A DNA stretch of 64,000 bases from Nitrospira sp. (GCA_005116955.1 SWDI01000002.1:102397-166396); one strand, 5' to 3'. Shown: positions 17,058-25,270, counted from the stretch's first letter. Notes: generated by a model not told the origin, from the letters alone. Made by a program: numbers and translations.

Positions 17058-17369
17058 CTATCGCCTCCTTCGATAATCGGACGACCACTGTTCGGTATCA
17101 GGGAGATAGGCAGTAATCACGGCCAAGTAATCCGTCTTCGGGGAGCACACCACATGGATCGCACGGTTCGCATCACCGAATCCTAAAAGCAAACAGCTGT
17201 GGCCTCGACTGTCGTGGGGATAGTCTTCCACAAGTTCACCCGTCATGACAACTCTTTCCACCTCTTCCGGCGTAATCATTCGTTCAGGCCGCGACATCTG
17301 GCGGATGGCATGCGGCAAGAACAATAGCTTCTTTTCTGCGGTCTGTTTCACAGCCTCCACGATCGTCAT
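17058..17369 (-). CDS. DUF4258 protein (RelE-fold toxin candidate)
   Basis: The 103-residue protein fits DUF4258: FLPHAIRQMSRPERMITPEEVERVVMTGELVEDYP, then GHSCLLLGFGDANRAIHVVCSP and a C-terminal VITAYLP. DUF4258 is related to the RelE/ParE toxin fold and is usually next to a YgiT-type zinc-finger protein, as here. Its ATG overlaps the hsdS stop by four bases (ATGA), and its stop lies two bases before the YgiT ATG. The pair is thus fully inside the restriction operon. Toxicity is inferred, not shown. Confidence 0.75.
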   Translation of the reverse strand: MTIVEAVKQTAEKKLLFLPHAIRQMSRPERMITPEEVERVVMTGELVEDYPHDSRGHSCLLLGFGDANRAIHVVCSPKTDYLAVITAYLPDTEQWSSDYRRRR

Positions 17370-18700
17370 CGGGTGACTCCATAGGGAGAAGAGGATTCCG
17401 CCGCGAGAGGAAGTTCATGATATGAATCGGATCGTTGTGGTTGCTTGGTCGGAATTAACTTCCCCTCAAAGGCACGTTTAAGTATCGACTGCCGCAGGCG
17501 GTCGGCGCGAGCAAGACTGGCTTCGACAGAACCTTGGAGTTCCTCGATAACAGACAGCCGGAGCTCGACTTCGGCAACCATCATGCCTTGTTCCGCAAGG
17601 GAAGGGCAAAGGATGGAGAAAACTTTAATATCGCTCAGGCTAACATTGGCTCTTGCAACATCGACCTTCTCAGTGTGAATCGCTGCTTGTGTTCCAGGTG
17701 AAAGAAGATTGAGCATCAAGTATTTTGGGAGCATCCGTTCCTTATTCAGGCGAATCACCGCGACTGCCTGATTCACATTGCCTCCTTCAATTTCTGGAGT
17801 CGCGACTGCGGCCCTTCCGATAGATGCACCCACAATGTTCAAAAGCACATCGCCAGTTCTTAGTACCGATTTCCTCTCCTTTTCATTAAAGGCGGGAGGC
17901 AGGTGCGCGATGTCAGAGAGGTCGAGATTGCCCCATCCAACATTCTGGCTTCGCACGAACACAACTCCGCTATCTGCATACGTAAATCCTTGCCAGTTTG
18001 GGGACGAGCCCTTAGTGACAAGGTCGGCAACTTCACCTATCTTCGTAGTTTGTCGGTTCTTGATCGGAACGAGGGCGCCTTCGACGGCGGCTTTGAGGAC
18101 GGAAGCTTTGTAGCGCTTGAGATTGGCTTTGACGCGCTTGAGGTTTGCGACGGCTTCGTCGAGGCGGGAGAATTGCTTTTCGATCTCCGCGACGATCTCC
18201 TGTTGCTCATGAAAAGGTGGAACTGGGACATCCCAGTCAAGAACCATGGCCTTCGTCAATGCCTGCCGGGTAGCTCCTACCTGGACATTCATGACACGTG
18301 CCTGCTCATTCGGCGAGGCCAGGAAAAACGACAAAAATGATGATGACAGTTCTTCCTTCGGGCGTATTATGCAGACATGCTGGTTTACTCTGGCACCTGC
18401 CAGCGCATTAGGAGCAGTGGTTACTCGCCCAATCGACGCCCCTGTTATATTGAGCAAGACATCACTCGGCTGAACGATTACATGATCAAGTTTTCTGGCC
18501 TCGTCAGCATCGATAAACGCAAGACCATCCGACTTAAAGCCTGAAGAATGAACATTCATCGAACGAATAAGAGGAACTCCCGAATCCTGATAAACAGATT
18601 CCCCCCCGCGCGGTGTTGAGCCACTGCCAACTTTGGTCGTGACCTCACTAATTTTTCTGTAATTCCAGAGGCTAGGGATCACTTCTCGACCATTCGTCAC
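17366..18700 (-). CDS. hsdS: Type I restriction-modification specificity subunit HsdS
   Basis: The 444-residue protein has two target-recognition domains (about residues 10-165 and 215-385), each followed by a helical conserved region (PFHEQQEIVAEIEKQFSRLDEAV and the C-terminal one ending RADRLRQSILKRAFEGKL). It chooses the two halves of the DNA target and holds the complex together. It starts at a GTG at 18698-18700 that overlaps the TGA of an hsdR remnant (GTGA), showing that it was once coupled to a different hsdR. The gene is intact. Confidence 0.95.
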   Translation of the reverse strand: MTNGREVIPSLWNYRKISEVTTKVGSGSTPRGGESVYQDSGVPLIRSMNVHSSGFKSDGLAFIDADEARKLDHVIVQPSDVLLNITGASIGRVTTAPNALAGARVNQHVCIIRPKEELSSSFLSFFLASPNEQARVMNVQVGATRQALTKAMVLDWDVPVPPFHEQQEIVAEIEKQFSRLDEAVANLKRVKANLKRYKASVLKAAVEGALVPIKNRQTTKIGEVADLVTKGSSPNWQGFTYADSGVVFVRSQNVGWGNLDLSDIAHLPPAFNEKERKSVLRTGDVLLNIVGASIGRAAVATPEIEGGNVNQAVAVIRLNKERMLPKYLMLNLLSPGTQAAIHTEKVDVARANVSLSDIKVFSILCPSLAEQGMMVAEVELRLSVIEELQGSVEASLARADRLRQSILKRAFEGKLIPTKQPQRSDSYHELPLAAESSSPYGVTR

Positions 18701-18846
18701 GCGGCTAGCGCCCCGTTTAGTTCTTCAATGAGCCTGTTCAGCTCTTTACCGAACAGTTGATGCACTTTCCCAAGCCCACCTTCTTGCGCAAAGGGCACGT
18801 ATTCAAAGTCGTCCGGTTCAACGACAAGGTGGGCCGCGACGTGGTC
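18697..18846 (-). pseudogene. 3' remnant of a second, divergent hsdR
   Basis: Reading the minus strand from 18846 gives 49 codons ending in TGA at 18697-18699. The peptide (DHVAAHL... EPDDFEYVPF ... ELNGALAA) aligns without gaps to the last 49 residues of the complete HsdR at 19645-22452, with 29 identities by my count (about 59 percent). A TGA lies in frame directly upstream, and there is no start codon. It is therefore the tail of another hsdR allele, still overlapping the hsdS start as in an intact hsdR-hsdS operon. Confidence 0.85.
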
Positions 18847-18877
18847 TCACCCAGACAGACACACAAGAGGCGCAGAC

Positions 18878-19171
18878 TTAGCCTGACCTCGCCTTCCAGT
18901 ACCCTGGTTCTCGTTTGAGGTGCATGACCGCGAGAATTTCGACTGCCTCAGGTTTTGTCCGATAGATGACGCCGTATGGAAAGCGGGGGAGCCTGCACTT
19001 ATGGATATCGCCCTCGACCTTGGGATACATATGCGGGCGACGGCTAATTCTATGGAGGGCATCTTCCAGAAGGTCGAGGAAACGACGATCAAGTCCTGGT
19101 TGTCTTGCCCCGTAAAAGCTTGCCGCTTCGTCCGTTTCAATTCGAGCTTCCCGATGCCACAAGATTCGCAT
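18878..19171 (-). CDS. ParE/RelE-family toxin
   Basis: From the ATG at 19169-19171 the protein has 97 residues. It fits the ParE/RelE superfamily: EARIETDEAASFYGARQPGLDRRFLDLLEDALHRI, then RLPRFPYGVIYR and the C-terminal VMHLKREPGYWKAR. Such toxins block gyrase or cut mRNA on the ribosome. The ATG overlaps the TGA of the antitoxin gene by one base (TGATG). The pair lies between hsdR and hsdS. Confidence 0.85.
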   Translation of the reverse strand: MRILWHREARIETDEAASFYGARQPGLDRRFLDLLEDALHRISRRPHMYPKVEGDIHKCRLPRFPYGVIYRTKPEAVEILAVMHLKREPGYWKARSG

Positions 19172-19401
19172 CAAGCGTGCTTCTTCCGAAGTTCAGCCAT
19201 GACTGTATCGGAGTCGGTCAACTCGACTTCCCCACGATCGATCTGCTCGCAGCGACGTTGAATCTCCTCCCGCCACGTCTGTGACACCTTAAAATCCTCC
19301 TCGAAGTCGAGGCTTTCCAAGAGCGTTTCAGCAATCATGGCACGGGAGCCCGGCTCTAGCTGCATGGCCTCTTCCAGAACTTTCTTTGCATTTACTTTCA
19401 T
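19171..19401 (-). CDS. Addiction-module antitoxin (TIGR02574-like)
   Basis: This 76-residue protein matches the small antitoxin family paired with RelE/ParE toxins: LEEAMQLEPGSRAMIAETLLESL, then TWREEIQRRCEQIDRGEVELTD and a C-terminal MAELRKK. The family forms a short helical protein that wraps the toxin. It precedes the toxin and overlaps it, as usual for the class. The start ATG is at 19399-19401; a GGAGGGG stands upstream. Confidence 0.85.
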   Translation of the reverse strand: MKVNAKKVLEEAMQLEPGSRAMIAETLLESLDFEEDFKVSQTWREEIQRRCEQIDRGEVELTDSDTVMAELRKKHA

Positions 19402-19431
19402 AGTGTCAACCCCTCCTCCAGATCGCCTGGC

Positions 19432-19632
19432 TTACACGCCATTCCAGACCTCGTCGTCCTGGTTGTCCCACACATGGCGCATGGCCGGTTCCTGCGCCTG
19501 CTTCAATTCTTCGGTATGACGGTCTCTCAGGCCGTGCTTGATTTCGATGTACTCGATGAAATCCAACACCTCCTGCGCGAGTGTGTCCGGAAGTTTCTGC
19601 GCCTCCTTGAAGATTCGTTCGGCTGTCGACAT
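19432..19632 (-). CDS. DUF2281-like small protein (antitoxin candidate)
   Basis: The 66-residue protein (KLPDTLAQEVLDFIEYIE, then a C-terminal HVWDNQDDEVWNGV) resembles DUF2281 proteins, which are often antitoxins of PIN- or RelE-type toxins. There is no toxin directly behind it; the next gene is another antitoxin. It follows hsdR after 12 bases, with GGAGG before its ATG. It may have lost its toxin or serve as an extra regulator. Confidence 0.7.
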   Translation of the reverse strand: MSTAERIFKEAQKLPDTLAQEVLDFIEYIEIKHGLRDRHTEELKQAQEPAMRHVWDNQDDEVWNGV

Positions 19633-19644
19633 ATATCCTCCGTT

Positions 19645-22452
19645 TTAGGCCACCAGGGCCATATTCAGGCTTTCTATTATGGTCTGAAGGCCGTCCGGAA
19701 ACAATCGATAGGCTTTTCCCAACCCACCGGCCTGGGAAAAGGGTGCGTACTCGAAGTCGTCTGATTCAACCCCCATGTTTGCCGCAATATGGTCTCTAAT
19801 CATGCTGAGCCACTGCCTCTGTTCATCGGTAAACTTCTTGCCTCCACCCTCCTGCTCTCCAAGCCAGGCGTTGAAGTTGGCATTGACCTTCTCGGGAAAT
19901 GGCACTAGCTCGTTGTCCTGATGCGTGGCAAAGCGGACAAGGGAAACCAAGTCGGTGAGAATGCGCTTGCCGCTCGTGCCTTTGACCTTCGATTTCTCCA
20001 GCGCGGCGTAGGCCTGCCAGAGCTGGGATTCGTTCCAGAGGTAGGGCGGCTTTTCGATAGCGTTGGCCAGATCCTTGATGTCCTCGAACTTCAGCCGCTG
20101 CTTGTACGGCTTGCTGTAGAGGACTTGCAGGGCGGTGATCTCGTCCTTGTGCTGTGTGATGAACTGTTCGAACGATTGCACGATGGTACGAGCGCGCGCT
20201 AACGCGTCTGCACTGAAGCCTGCTTCGATGACCTGGTCCTGGCTGACATGGTCAATGGTCAGTTCGTTCTTCTTTTTGATCTCGACCAAGAGTTCGCGGA
20301 GCTTCGGATCGTGAAACGGTTTGGCCGCTGCTTGAATCAACTTGGTGGCCACCTGCTGAATCTGCTGCTCAGTCGGCTTTGTTGTGCCGAATTGCTGCGT
20401 GGCTCGTTCTTCCTGCCGATCAGGATTAACCGCTTCCACGAGACCCCGGCTGAGATCCTTGAGCGAGAGGCCGCCGCTGGCTTTGCTGATGGCCTGTTCA
20501 TCGGCCTTCGTGACGCGGTGCTCCATGCGGGCCAGCCGTCCGGCGATGCTGGTGAGCACATCCTCTTCCATATTCCCTAGAGCGACGGCTTGGAGCAGCT
20601 TCTCAAAGGCCACGCTGGGCTTTTTCTCCATTGGCCGGGCGTCAGTCTTGTCCTGCTCGCAGACGCCGACGGTATCGACGATAACAAAGTGGTCTTTGCT
20701 CGTGGCGTCGGGTGTGACGGCCTTGAGATCGTCCGGCTTGATAACGCGGACGCCCCGGCCCTTCATCTGCTCGAAGAAGGTACGGGATTTGACCGCGCGC
20801 ATGAAGACGACGATTTCGACGGGCTTGATGTCGGTGCCGGTGGCAATCATGTCCACCGTGACGGCGATACGAGGATGGTAGCTGTTCCGGAAGCTCTTGA
20901 TGAGGGTTTTAGGATCGACCCCGGTGGTGCGATAGGTGATCTTCTGGGCGAATTCGTTGCCCTTACCGAATTCCTCGCGGAGTATTTCGACGATGTTTTC
21001 CGCGTGGGCGTCGTCCTTGGCGAAGATAAGTGTCTTGGGCACTTCGGTTCGGCCTGGAAAGATGTCAGTGAAGAGCTTGTCCCTGAAGGCTTTGACGATG
21101 GTGCGAATCTGGTCCGGAGCGACCACGTCGCGGTCAAGCTGGTCGGGATCGTAGGCGAAGTCGTCGTCGAGTCTTTCCCACCGCTTCGTCCGTGTCTCCC
21201 GATTCATCAACTGCACGCTATACCCGGCCTCGACCGTGGAGCCTGCCTGCGTAATAGCGGTGCGGATGCGGTACACGTCGTAGTTGACGTTGACGCCGTC
21301 AGCCACGGCCTGCTCGTGGTTGTATTCCATAACCAGGTTTTGGTTGAAGAAACCGAAGGTCTGTTTGTTGGGCGTGGCGGTGAGGCCGATGAGGTGGGCA
21401 TCGAAGTATTCCAACACCTGCGCCCAGAGATTGTAGATGGACCGGTGGCATTCGTCGGTGACGATGACATCGAAGGTTTCGATCGGAATGGCCGGATTGT
21501 AGTCGATGGGCTCCGGTTGTTTGAAGAGCCGTTCGAGGCCTGAGACGGAGGCTTCCTCGTCTTCGTCCGACAGTTCCCGCCCTTTGATCATGGAGTACAT
21601 GCGCTGGATGGTGCTGATGCAGACCCGCGCGGTGGTATCCAGGGTATTGCCCGCCAGCCGCTGGACGATGAACTCTTCGGTGAACTTGAAGTTGTTGTAG
21701 GGTGAGACGTACTGCTGAAATTCTTTCAATGTCTGGTCGCCCAGGTTGCCGCGATCGACGAGGAACAGCACGCGCTTGGCTCCGGCGAACTTGATCAGCC
21801 GATAGATGAAGTTGATAGCCGTGAAGGTCTTGCCGCTGCCGGTGGCCATTTGGATTAAGGAACGCGGACGATCCTGGGCCAGCGACTTTTCAAGATTATT
21901 GATAGCCGTAACCTGCGCGGGCCAAAGGCCGGCGGTGCTGAGTGATGGCAGCGTTCTCAGTCGCCCACGGAGCGTCGGTGCTGCTTCCGCTGCGAGGGAT
22001 GCGCCATGCAGATCTCTGGGAGCATCGCTATGCTTCGGGATGAAGGCCGCGAGCGCATCGGGTCGGTGAAAGCTAAACACTGGGCGGCTGCGAGGCTGGG
22101 GATCGAGGCCGTTCGTGAATCGCATTTCCACGCCGGTGCTCTGATACAAAAATGGTAATGGCCGGATATGGGCAGGCAAATCGGCAGGGAGGCCTTTACT
22201 GTATTTCTCAGCTTGGACTTCCACGCCGACGAGCGGAAACCCTTCCTTCTTCGCCTCAATGACTCCGGCGGCTTTTCTATCTATATACAGGAGATAGTCC
22301 GCAAAGCCGTGCCCGCTCACGAGGGGGAAATTTCTGAGGGCGACTCCCCGACCGGCATGAAGATTGGCGCTCTTGTAGTCTTGGACTTTCCAGCCCGCCT
22401 GCACCAGCGCTTGGTCGATATGCTCGCGGGCTTGATCTTCAGGAGTGGCCAT
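19645..22452 (-). CDS. hsdR: Type I restriction endonuclease subunit HsdR
   Basis: This 935-residue protein is the motor-nuclease subunit of a type I restriction enzyme. The N-terminal PD-(D/E)xK nuclease is visible as ADYLLYIDRKAAGVIEAKK (Asp52, Glu66, Lys68). The SF2 helicase has MATGSGKT (Walker A, 202-209), DECH (motif II), GLTATP (motif III) and a motif VI at QMKGRGVR. The C-terminal domain ends DDFEYAPFSQ...ALVA, the part shared with the remnant before hsdS. It is first in the operon; the 466-base region before it should hold the promoter. All motifs look intact. Confidence 0.95.
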   Translation of the reverse strand: MATPEDQAREHIDQALVQAGWKVQDYKSANLHAGRGVALRNFPLVSGHGFADYLLYIDRKAAGVIEAKKEGFPLVGVEVQAEKYSKGLPADLPAHIRPLPFLYQSTGVEMRFTNGLDPQPRSRPVFSFHRPDALAAFIPKHSDAPRDLHGASLAAEAAPTLRGRLRTLPSLSTAGLWPAQVTAINNLEKSLAQDRPRSLIQMATGSGKTFTAINFIYRLIKFAGAKRVLFLVDRGNLGDQTLKEFQQYVSPYNNFKFTEEFIVQRLAGNTLDTTARVCISTIQRMYSMIKGRELSDEDEEASVSGLERLFKQPEPIDYNPAIPIETFDVIVTDECHRSIYNLWAQVLEYFDAHLIGLTATPNKQTFGFFNQNLVMEYNHEQAVADGVNVNYDVYRIRTAITQAGSTVEAGYSVQLMNRETRTKRWERLDDDFAYDPDQLDRDVVAPDQIRTIVKAFRDKLFTDIFPGRTEVPKTLIFAKDDAHAENIVEILREEFGKGNEFAQKITYRTTGVDPKTLIKSFRNSYHPRIAVTVDMIATGTDIKPVEIVVFMRAVKSRTFFEQMKGRGVRVIKPDDLKAVTPDATSKDHFVIVDTVGVCEQDKTDARPMEKKPSVAFEKLLQAVALGNMEEDVLTSIAGRLARMEHRVTKADEQAISKASGGLSLKDLSRGLVEAVNPDRQEERATQQFGTTKPTEQQIQQVATKLIQAAAKPFHDPKLRELLVEIKKKNELTIDHVSQDQVIEAGFSADALARARTIVQSFEQFITQHKDEITALQVLYSKPYKQRLKFEDIKDLANAIEKPPYLWNESQLWQAYAALEKSKVKGTSGKRILTDLVSLVRFATHQDNELVPFPEKVNANFNAWLGEQEGGGKKFTDEQRQWLSMIRDHIAANMGVESDDFEYAPFSQAGGLGKAYRLFPDGLQTIIESLNMALVA

Positions 22453-22918
22453 GGGCGCTAAGGATACCTTGTTATCAGCGAGAAATCACGCCCCTCTCTG
22501 AGAAGTGCTGAGGACTGCCGGATAGGGCTGAGGTATGAGGACTGAGGACTGAGCGAGGGGAAAGAGCTGATGGCTGGAAATGGGACAGGGAGCTTATGGC
22601 GTATGGCTGATAGCAGATGGCTTATGGCAAAACCCAGCAACGGCTCGGGAATCTTGTTCTGACACCTTCGGGACGATATCCGACCAGCCTCACGCTGTGA
22701 GGACCCATTTCCCGACTCGACGGCGGGGTGTGTGCTCCACTCCCCTCGCTGCTCACGATTTCAATACCCTGCTCCGCCACGCCGTAGACTGGCATACTTC
22801 GACAACATAGAATAGCCTGTCTTCTTTATCCGGCCGGGACTGTTGCGGTTCGGAGCCTCCTCGCTTGTGCTGACGGGGGCACTCCCCACGTTTGAATGGT
22901 GAGGCATTCCCGCAGGCC
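22453..22918. other. Intergenic spacer with short degenerate repeats
   Basis: No gene is visible. GAGGACTGAGGACTGA occurs at 22537-22552, with a partial copy at 22510-22517, and is followed by a degenerate stretch built of TATGGC and GCTGAT units (about 22565-22630). The same 16-mer recurs at 25113-25128, and related copies occur at 23952-23970. The hsdR promoter should lie here but I cannot place it. Confidence 0.5.
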
Positions 22919-23914
22919 ATGAACTACGTCGTTGGATGTGTCGTCACTCTGCTGGCTCTGTCAGGATGGGTGTATGCGCGATATGAGTCCGATCGTGCCG
23001 AGGTCACCGCACGGCTGGTCAGAGACAGCCACGTTGCAACCACGGCCTGCGGCCCCATCGAGTATTCGGAGGTCGGATCGGGCCCGGCCGTGCTCGCTAT
23101 CCATGGAGCCGGTGGTGGCTATCCGCAAATGGCGGACTTTGGCGATACGCTGGCTCCTGCCGGATTTCGTGTGGTCGCTGTCTCCCGGTTTGGCTATCTC
23201 CGGACACCATCGCCCATTCATGCCGGTGTGAAAGAGCAGGCGTCGGCCCATGCGTGCCTGTTGGATAGCTTGGGGATCACGACTGCCGCCGTGTTTGGGG
23301 TGTCCGCCGGCGCGCCATCATCCATACAGTTCTGCCTGGACTTTCCGGCCCGTTGCTCCGCCTTAGTCCTGCTCGTCCCAGCGGCCTTTCCCCCCGGTAC
23401 AACCACGAAGGACACTACCCCTCCATCCCCCTACATGTCATTTGTGCTCGACCATGTGCTGGGGTCAGACTTCTTGATCTGGACACTGACGCGAGTGGCT
23501 CCGCGCATGCTGATTGAAACGGTCCTGGCGACACCGACCGAGGTGTATCGGAATGCCGATTCCAGCGAACAGGCACGAGCCCTCCGCATCATCCAAGACA
23601 TCTTTCCGGTTAGCCGGAGGATTGAAGGCTTACGCATCGATGCCCGGATGGCCGCCCCCCTGATACCGGAGGAACTCCGTACGATCTCGGCGCCAACGCT
23701 TGCCATGAGCTGTGCAGACGATCTGTACCGGACGCTGGCGGGAGCTTCGTATGCCGCTATGCACATTCCGGGTGCTCGCTTGGTCACGTTTCAGAGCGGC
23801 GGTCACGGCTGGCTTGGCCACAATGCGGAGGTGAATCGTGAGATCGCACAATTTCTTCAAGCGGTGACGTCGTCCAACGTAACAGGCAAGGGGCGGAACC
23901 GCACGAAAGACTGA
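22919..23914 (+). CDS. Alpha/beta hydrolase, membrane-anchored or secreted
   Basis: The 331-residue protein starts at the ATG at 22919-22921; the frame extends nine codons further. A hydrophobic N-terminal segment (MNYVVGCVVTLLALSGWVYA) is a signal or anchor. The alpha/beta hydrolase core has the oxyanion region AIHGAGGGY, the nucleophile elbow GVSAG, an acid near MSCADDLYRT and the His in SGGHGWLGH. The substrate is unknown. It sits alone between the restriction operon and the toxin-antitoxin genes, flanked by the short repeats. Confidence 0.8.
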   Translation: MNYVVGCVVTLLALSGWVYARYESDRAEVTARLVRDSHVATTACGPIEYSEVGSGPAVLAIHGAGGGYPQMADFGDTLAPAGFRVVAVSRFGYLRTPSPIHAGVKEQASAHACLLDSLGITTAAVFGVSAGAPSSIQFCLDFPARCSALVLLVPAAFPPGTTTKDTTPPSPYMSFVLDHVLGSDFLIWTLTRVAPRMLIETVLATPTEVYRNADSSEQARALRIIQDIFPVSRRIEGLRIDARMAAPLIPEELRTISAPTLAMSCADDLYRTLAGASYAAMHIPGARLVTFQSGGHGWLGHNAEVNREIAQFLQAVTSSNVTGKGRNRTKD

Positions 23915-24011
23915 GTTGTGAGGGCTGAGTCTGCGGGGAAATGGTTGAGAACTGAGGACCAAGGACTGAGTGCTAAATCCTCAGTCTGAATGCTGGGCGG
24001 AGTGGCCCGAG

Positions 24012-24040
24012 TTGACAGGTGTCATGCACCACATTACACT
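24012..24040 (+). promoter_or_regulatory. Sigma-70-like promoter of higBA with overlapping inverted repeat
   Basis: TTGACA (24012-24017) and TACACT (24035-24040) are separated by 17 bases. The spacer contains GGTGTCATGCACC, an imperfect palindrome (GGTG/CACC arms) that could be the HigA operator. Transcription would begin close to 24047, the first base of the higB GTG, so the higB message would be leaderless. Confidence 0.65.
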
Positions 24041-24046
24041 TAGGCC

Positions 24047-24328
24047 GTGATCAAGACCTTTGCCGACAAGCGTACAAGGGATCTGTACGAGAGCGGCAAA
24101 TCTAAGCGGTTTCCACCTGATATGTAGGAGCGGGCCTTACGTAAGCTGGAATATCTTGATCTGGCGACCAGCGTGGCGGACTTAAAGATCCCTCCGAGTA
24201 ACCGACTCCATAAGCTGGAGCGCGACCGGATGGGTCAGCACTCGATTTCCATTAATGACCAATGGCGTATCTGCTTTTGCTTGAAGAACGGAGATGCGTA
24301 CGATGTGGAGATTACAGATTATCATTGA
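24047..24328 (+). pseudogene. higB: higB toxin gene broken by an in-frame TAG
   Basis: A 94-codon frame from a GTG to TGA encodes a HigB-type mRNA-cleaving toxin, with VIKTFADKRTRDLYESG, KSKRFPPDM, RALRKLEYLDLA, GQHSISINDQWRICF and the end DAYDVEITDYH. Codon 27 is TAG (24125-24127), where HigB proteins have a sense codon in PPDIxxRALRKL. The rest is undamaged, so the nonsense change is recent or is read through. The antitoxin gene follows after 12 bases. Confidence 0.85.
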
Positions 24329-24340
24329 GCGAGGTGGCTA

Positions 24341-24655
24341 ATGAGTCTCCCCAATAAACGCGTGCGAAACGTTCGGCCAACTCATCCGGGTGTGATGCTG
24401 CGAGAGGACTTCCTGCCTGAATATGGATTGACGGTGTCCGGTTTTGCCAGATCGCTCCGGGTGTCCAGGCAAACCGTCAACGACCTGCTGCGGGAACGAC
24501 GCGCGGTCAGTCCTGAGATGGCGTTGCGGCTCTCGCGGTTATTTGGAAACAGCCCCGAATTCTGGTTGAATGCCCAGCGTGCAGTTGATTTGTGGGAAGC
24601 CGCACGGACTATCAAGAAGACGATCAATCATATCGCTCCGCTGCCTGCCGCCTAG
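24341..24655 (+). CDS. higA: HigA-family antitoxin (HTH XRE)
   Basis: This 104-residue protein is a HigA/VapI antitoxin. HPGVMLREDFLPEYGLTVSGFARSL leads into the helix-turn-helix (RVSRQTVNDLLRERRAVSPEMALRLSRLFG), and SPEFWLNAQRAVDLW is typical of the family. It binds HigB and represses the operon. It is intact although the toxin gene before it is interrupted. The start ATG at 24341 has GAGG about ten bases upstream. Confidence 0.9.
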   Translation: MSLPNKRVRNVRPTHPGVMLREDFLPEYGLTVSGFARSLRVSRQTVNDLLRERRAVSPEMALRLSRLFGNSPEFWLNAQRAVDLWEAARTIKKTINHIAPLPAA

Positions 24656-24661
24656 GGTTGC

Positions 24662-24999
24662 TTATGGGCGCAGAAGAGTCAGAGGCTCCCGACGATCGCG
24701 ATCTTCCCTCATAGGGCGACGGCAATCTTCAACACATCTTTTCGAGCCAGTCGACGGAGCCCACGCTCGGAGGCAACATCCACCCGTCGCTTCAGCAGTC
24801 GCTCCAAGTCAAGGACTAGCGCCGCATGGTCGAGCAAGCTCCGGCCCTCCTCCATGTCGACCAGAAAATCGATATCAATGTTCCGACGAGCGGTGCCGCG
24901 CGCGACCGATCCGAACACCCTCACTTTTCACGCTCCATGCCGCGCGGCAATTTTCAGAATTTGGGCTCGCTTGGACTGGAGTAATTGGCGGATGCTCAT
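24662..24999 (-). pseudogene. MNT nucleotidyltransferase broken by TGA, with HEPN start remnant
   Basis: From an ATG at 24997-24999 the frame reads MSIRQLLQSKRAQILKIAAR, meets a TGA at 24928-24930 and then continues in the same frame with VRVFGSVARG and DIDFLVDMEEGRSLLDHAAL up to 24709. This is a minimal nucleotidyltransferase (GSxxxG and DxD motifs) of the MNT/HEPN toxin-antitoxin type with one nonsense codon. Its stop overlaps an ATG (ATGA) that opens a 16-residue peptide beginning MREDRDR, which resembles the start of a HEPN toxin before the sequence diverges. Both partners thus look inactivated. Confidence 0.65.
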
Positions 25000-25112
25000 C
25001 ACGTATCTCCGTGCCTAGTGTAGCCAAAACCAGCCGGGAACTCCAGCAATACGCCCCACTGGGCTCAAGCCGCCAGAGTAGGACTGAGGGCTTGAAAAAT
25101 GTGTTGAATATC

Positions 25113-25200
25113 GAGGACTGAGGACTGACCTTGCCCTGTTTGTCTTGAGCTTGTCGAAAGGCCCGTGGCGAGCCTGGTCGAGCCAAGCTCGTCGAATGGT
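25113..25200. repeat. Short intergenic repeats
   Basis: GAGGACTGAGGACTGA at 25113-25128 is identical to 22537-22552. Right after it, GAGCTTGTCGAAAGG (25147-25161) and the related GAGCCTGGTCGAGCC and AGCTCGTCGAATGG form a cluster of TTCGAC-type repeats often seen between genes in environmental bacteria. The two kinds together occupy most of the gap between the MNT and AbiEii-like genes. Confidence 0.55.
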
Positions 25201-25270
25201 GCGAGGTTTGAGCATGCCTTGAATGGTGAACCGGGCGGAGATTCGGAAGGAAACGGTTGGCGAAGGGATA

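Noticed and set aside
18847..19140. 97-codon minus-strand frame overlapping the ParE gene
   Set aside because: It overlaps the clear ParE toxin frame almost fully, is rich in Ser and Arg without motifs, and has no ribosome site.
20590..21543. 317-codon plus-strand frame opposite hsdR
   Set aside because: It is antisense to the helicase domain; its Asp/Val/Gly-rich composition is typical of a shadow in GC-rich coding DNA.
22453..22918. Possible CRISPR-like array from repeated GAGGACTGA units
   Set aside because: The units are short, degenerate and without regular spacers; no cas gene is present.
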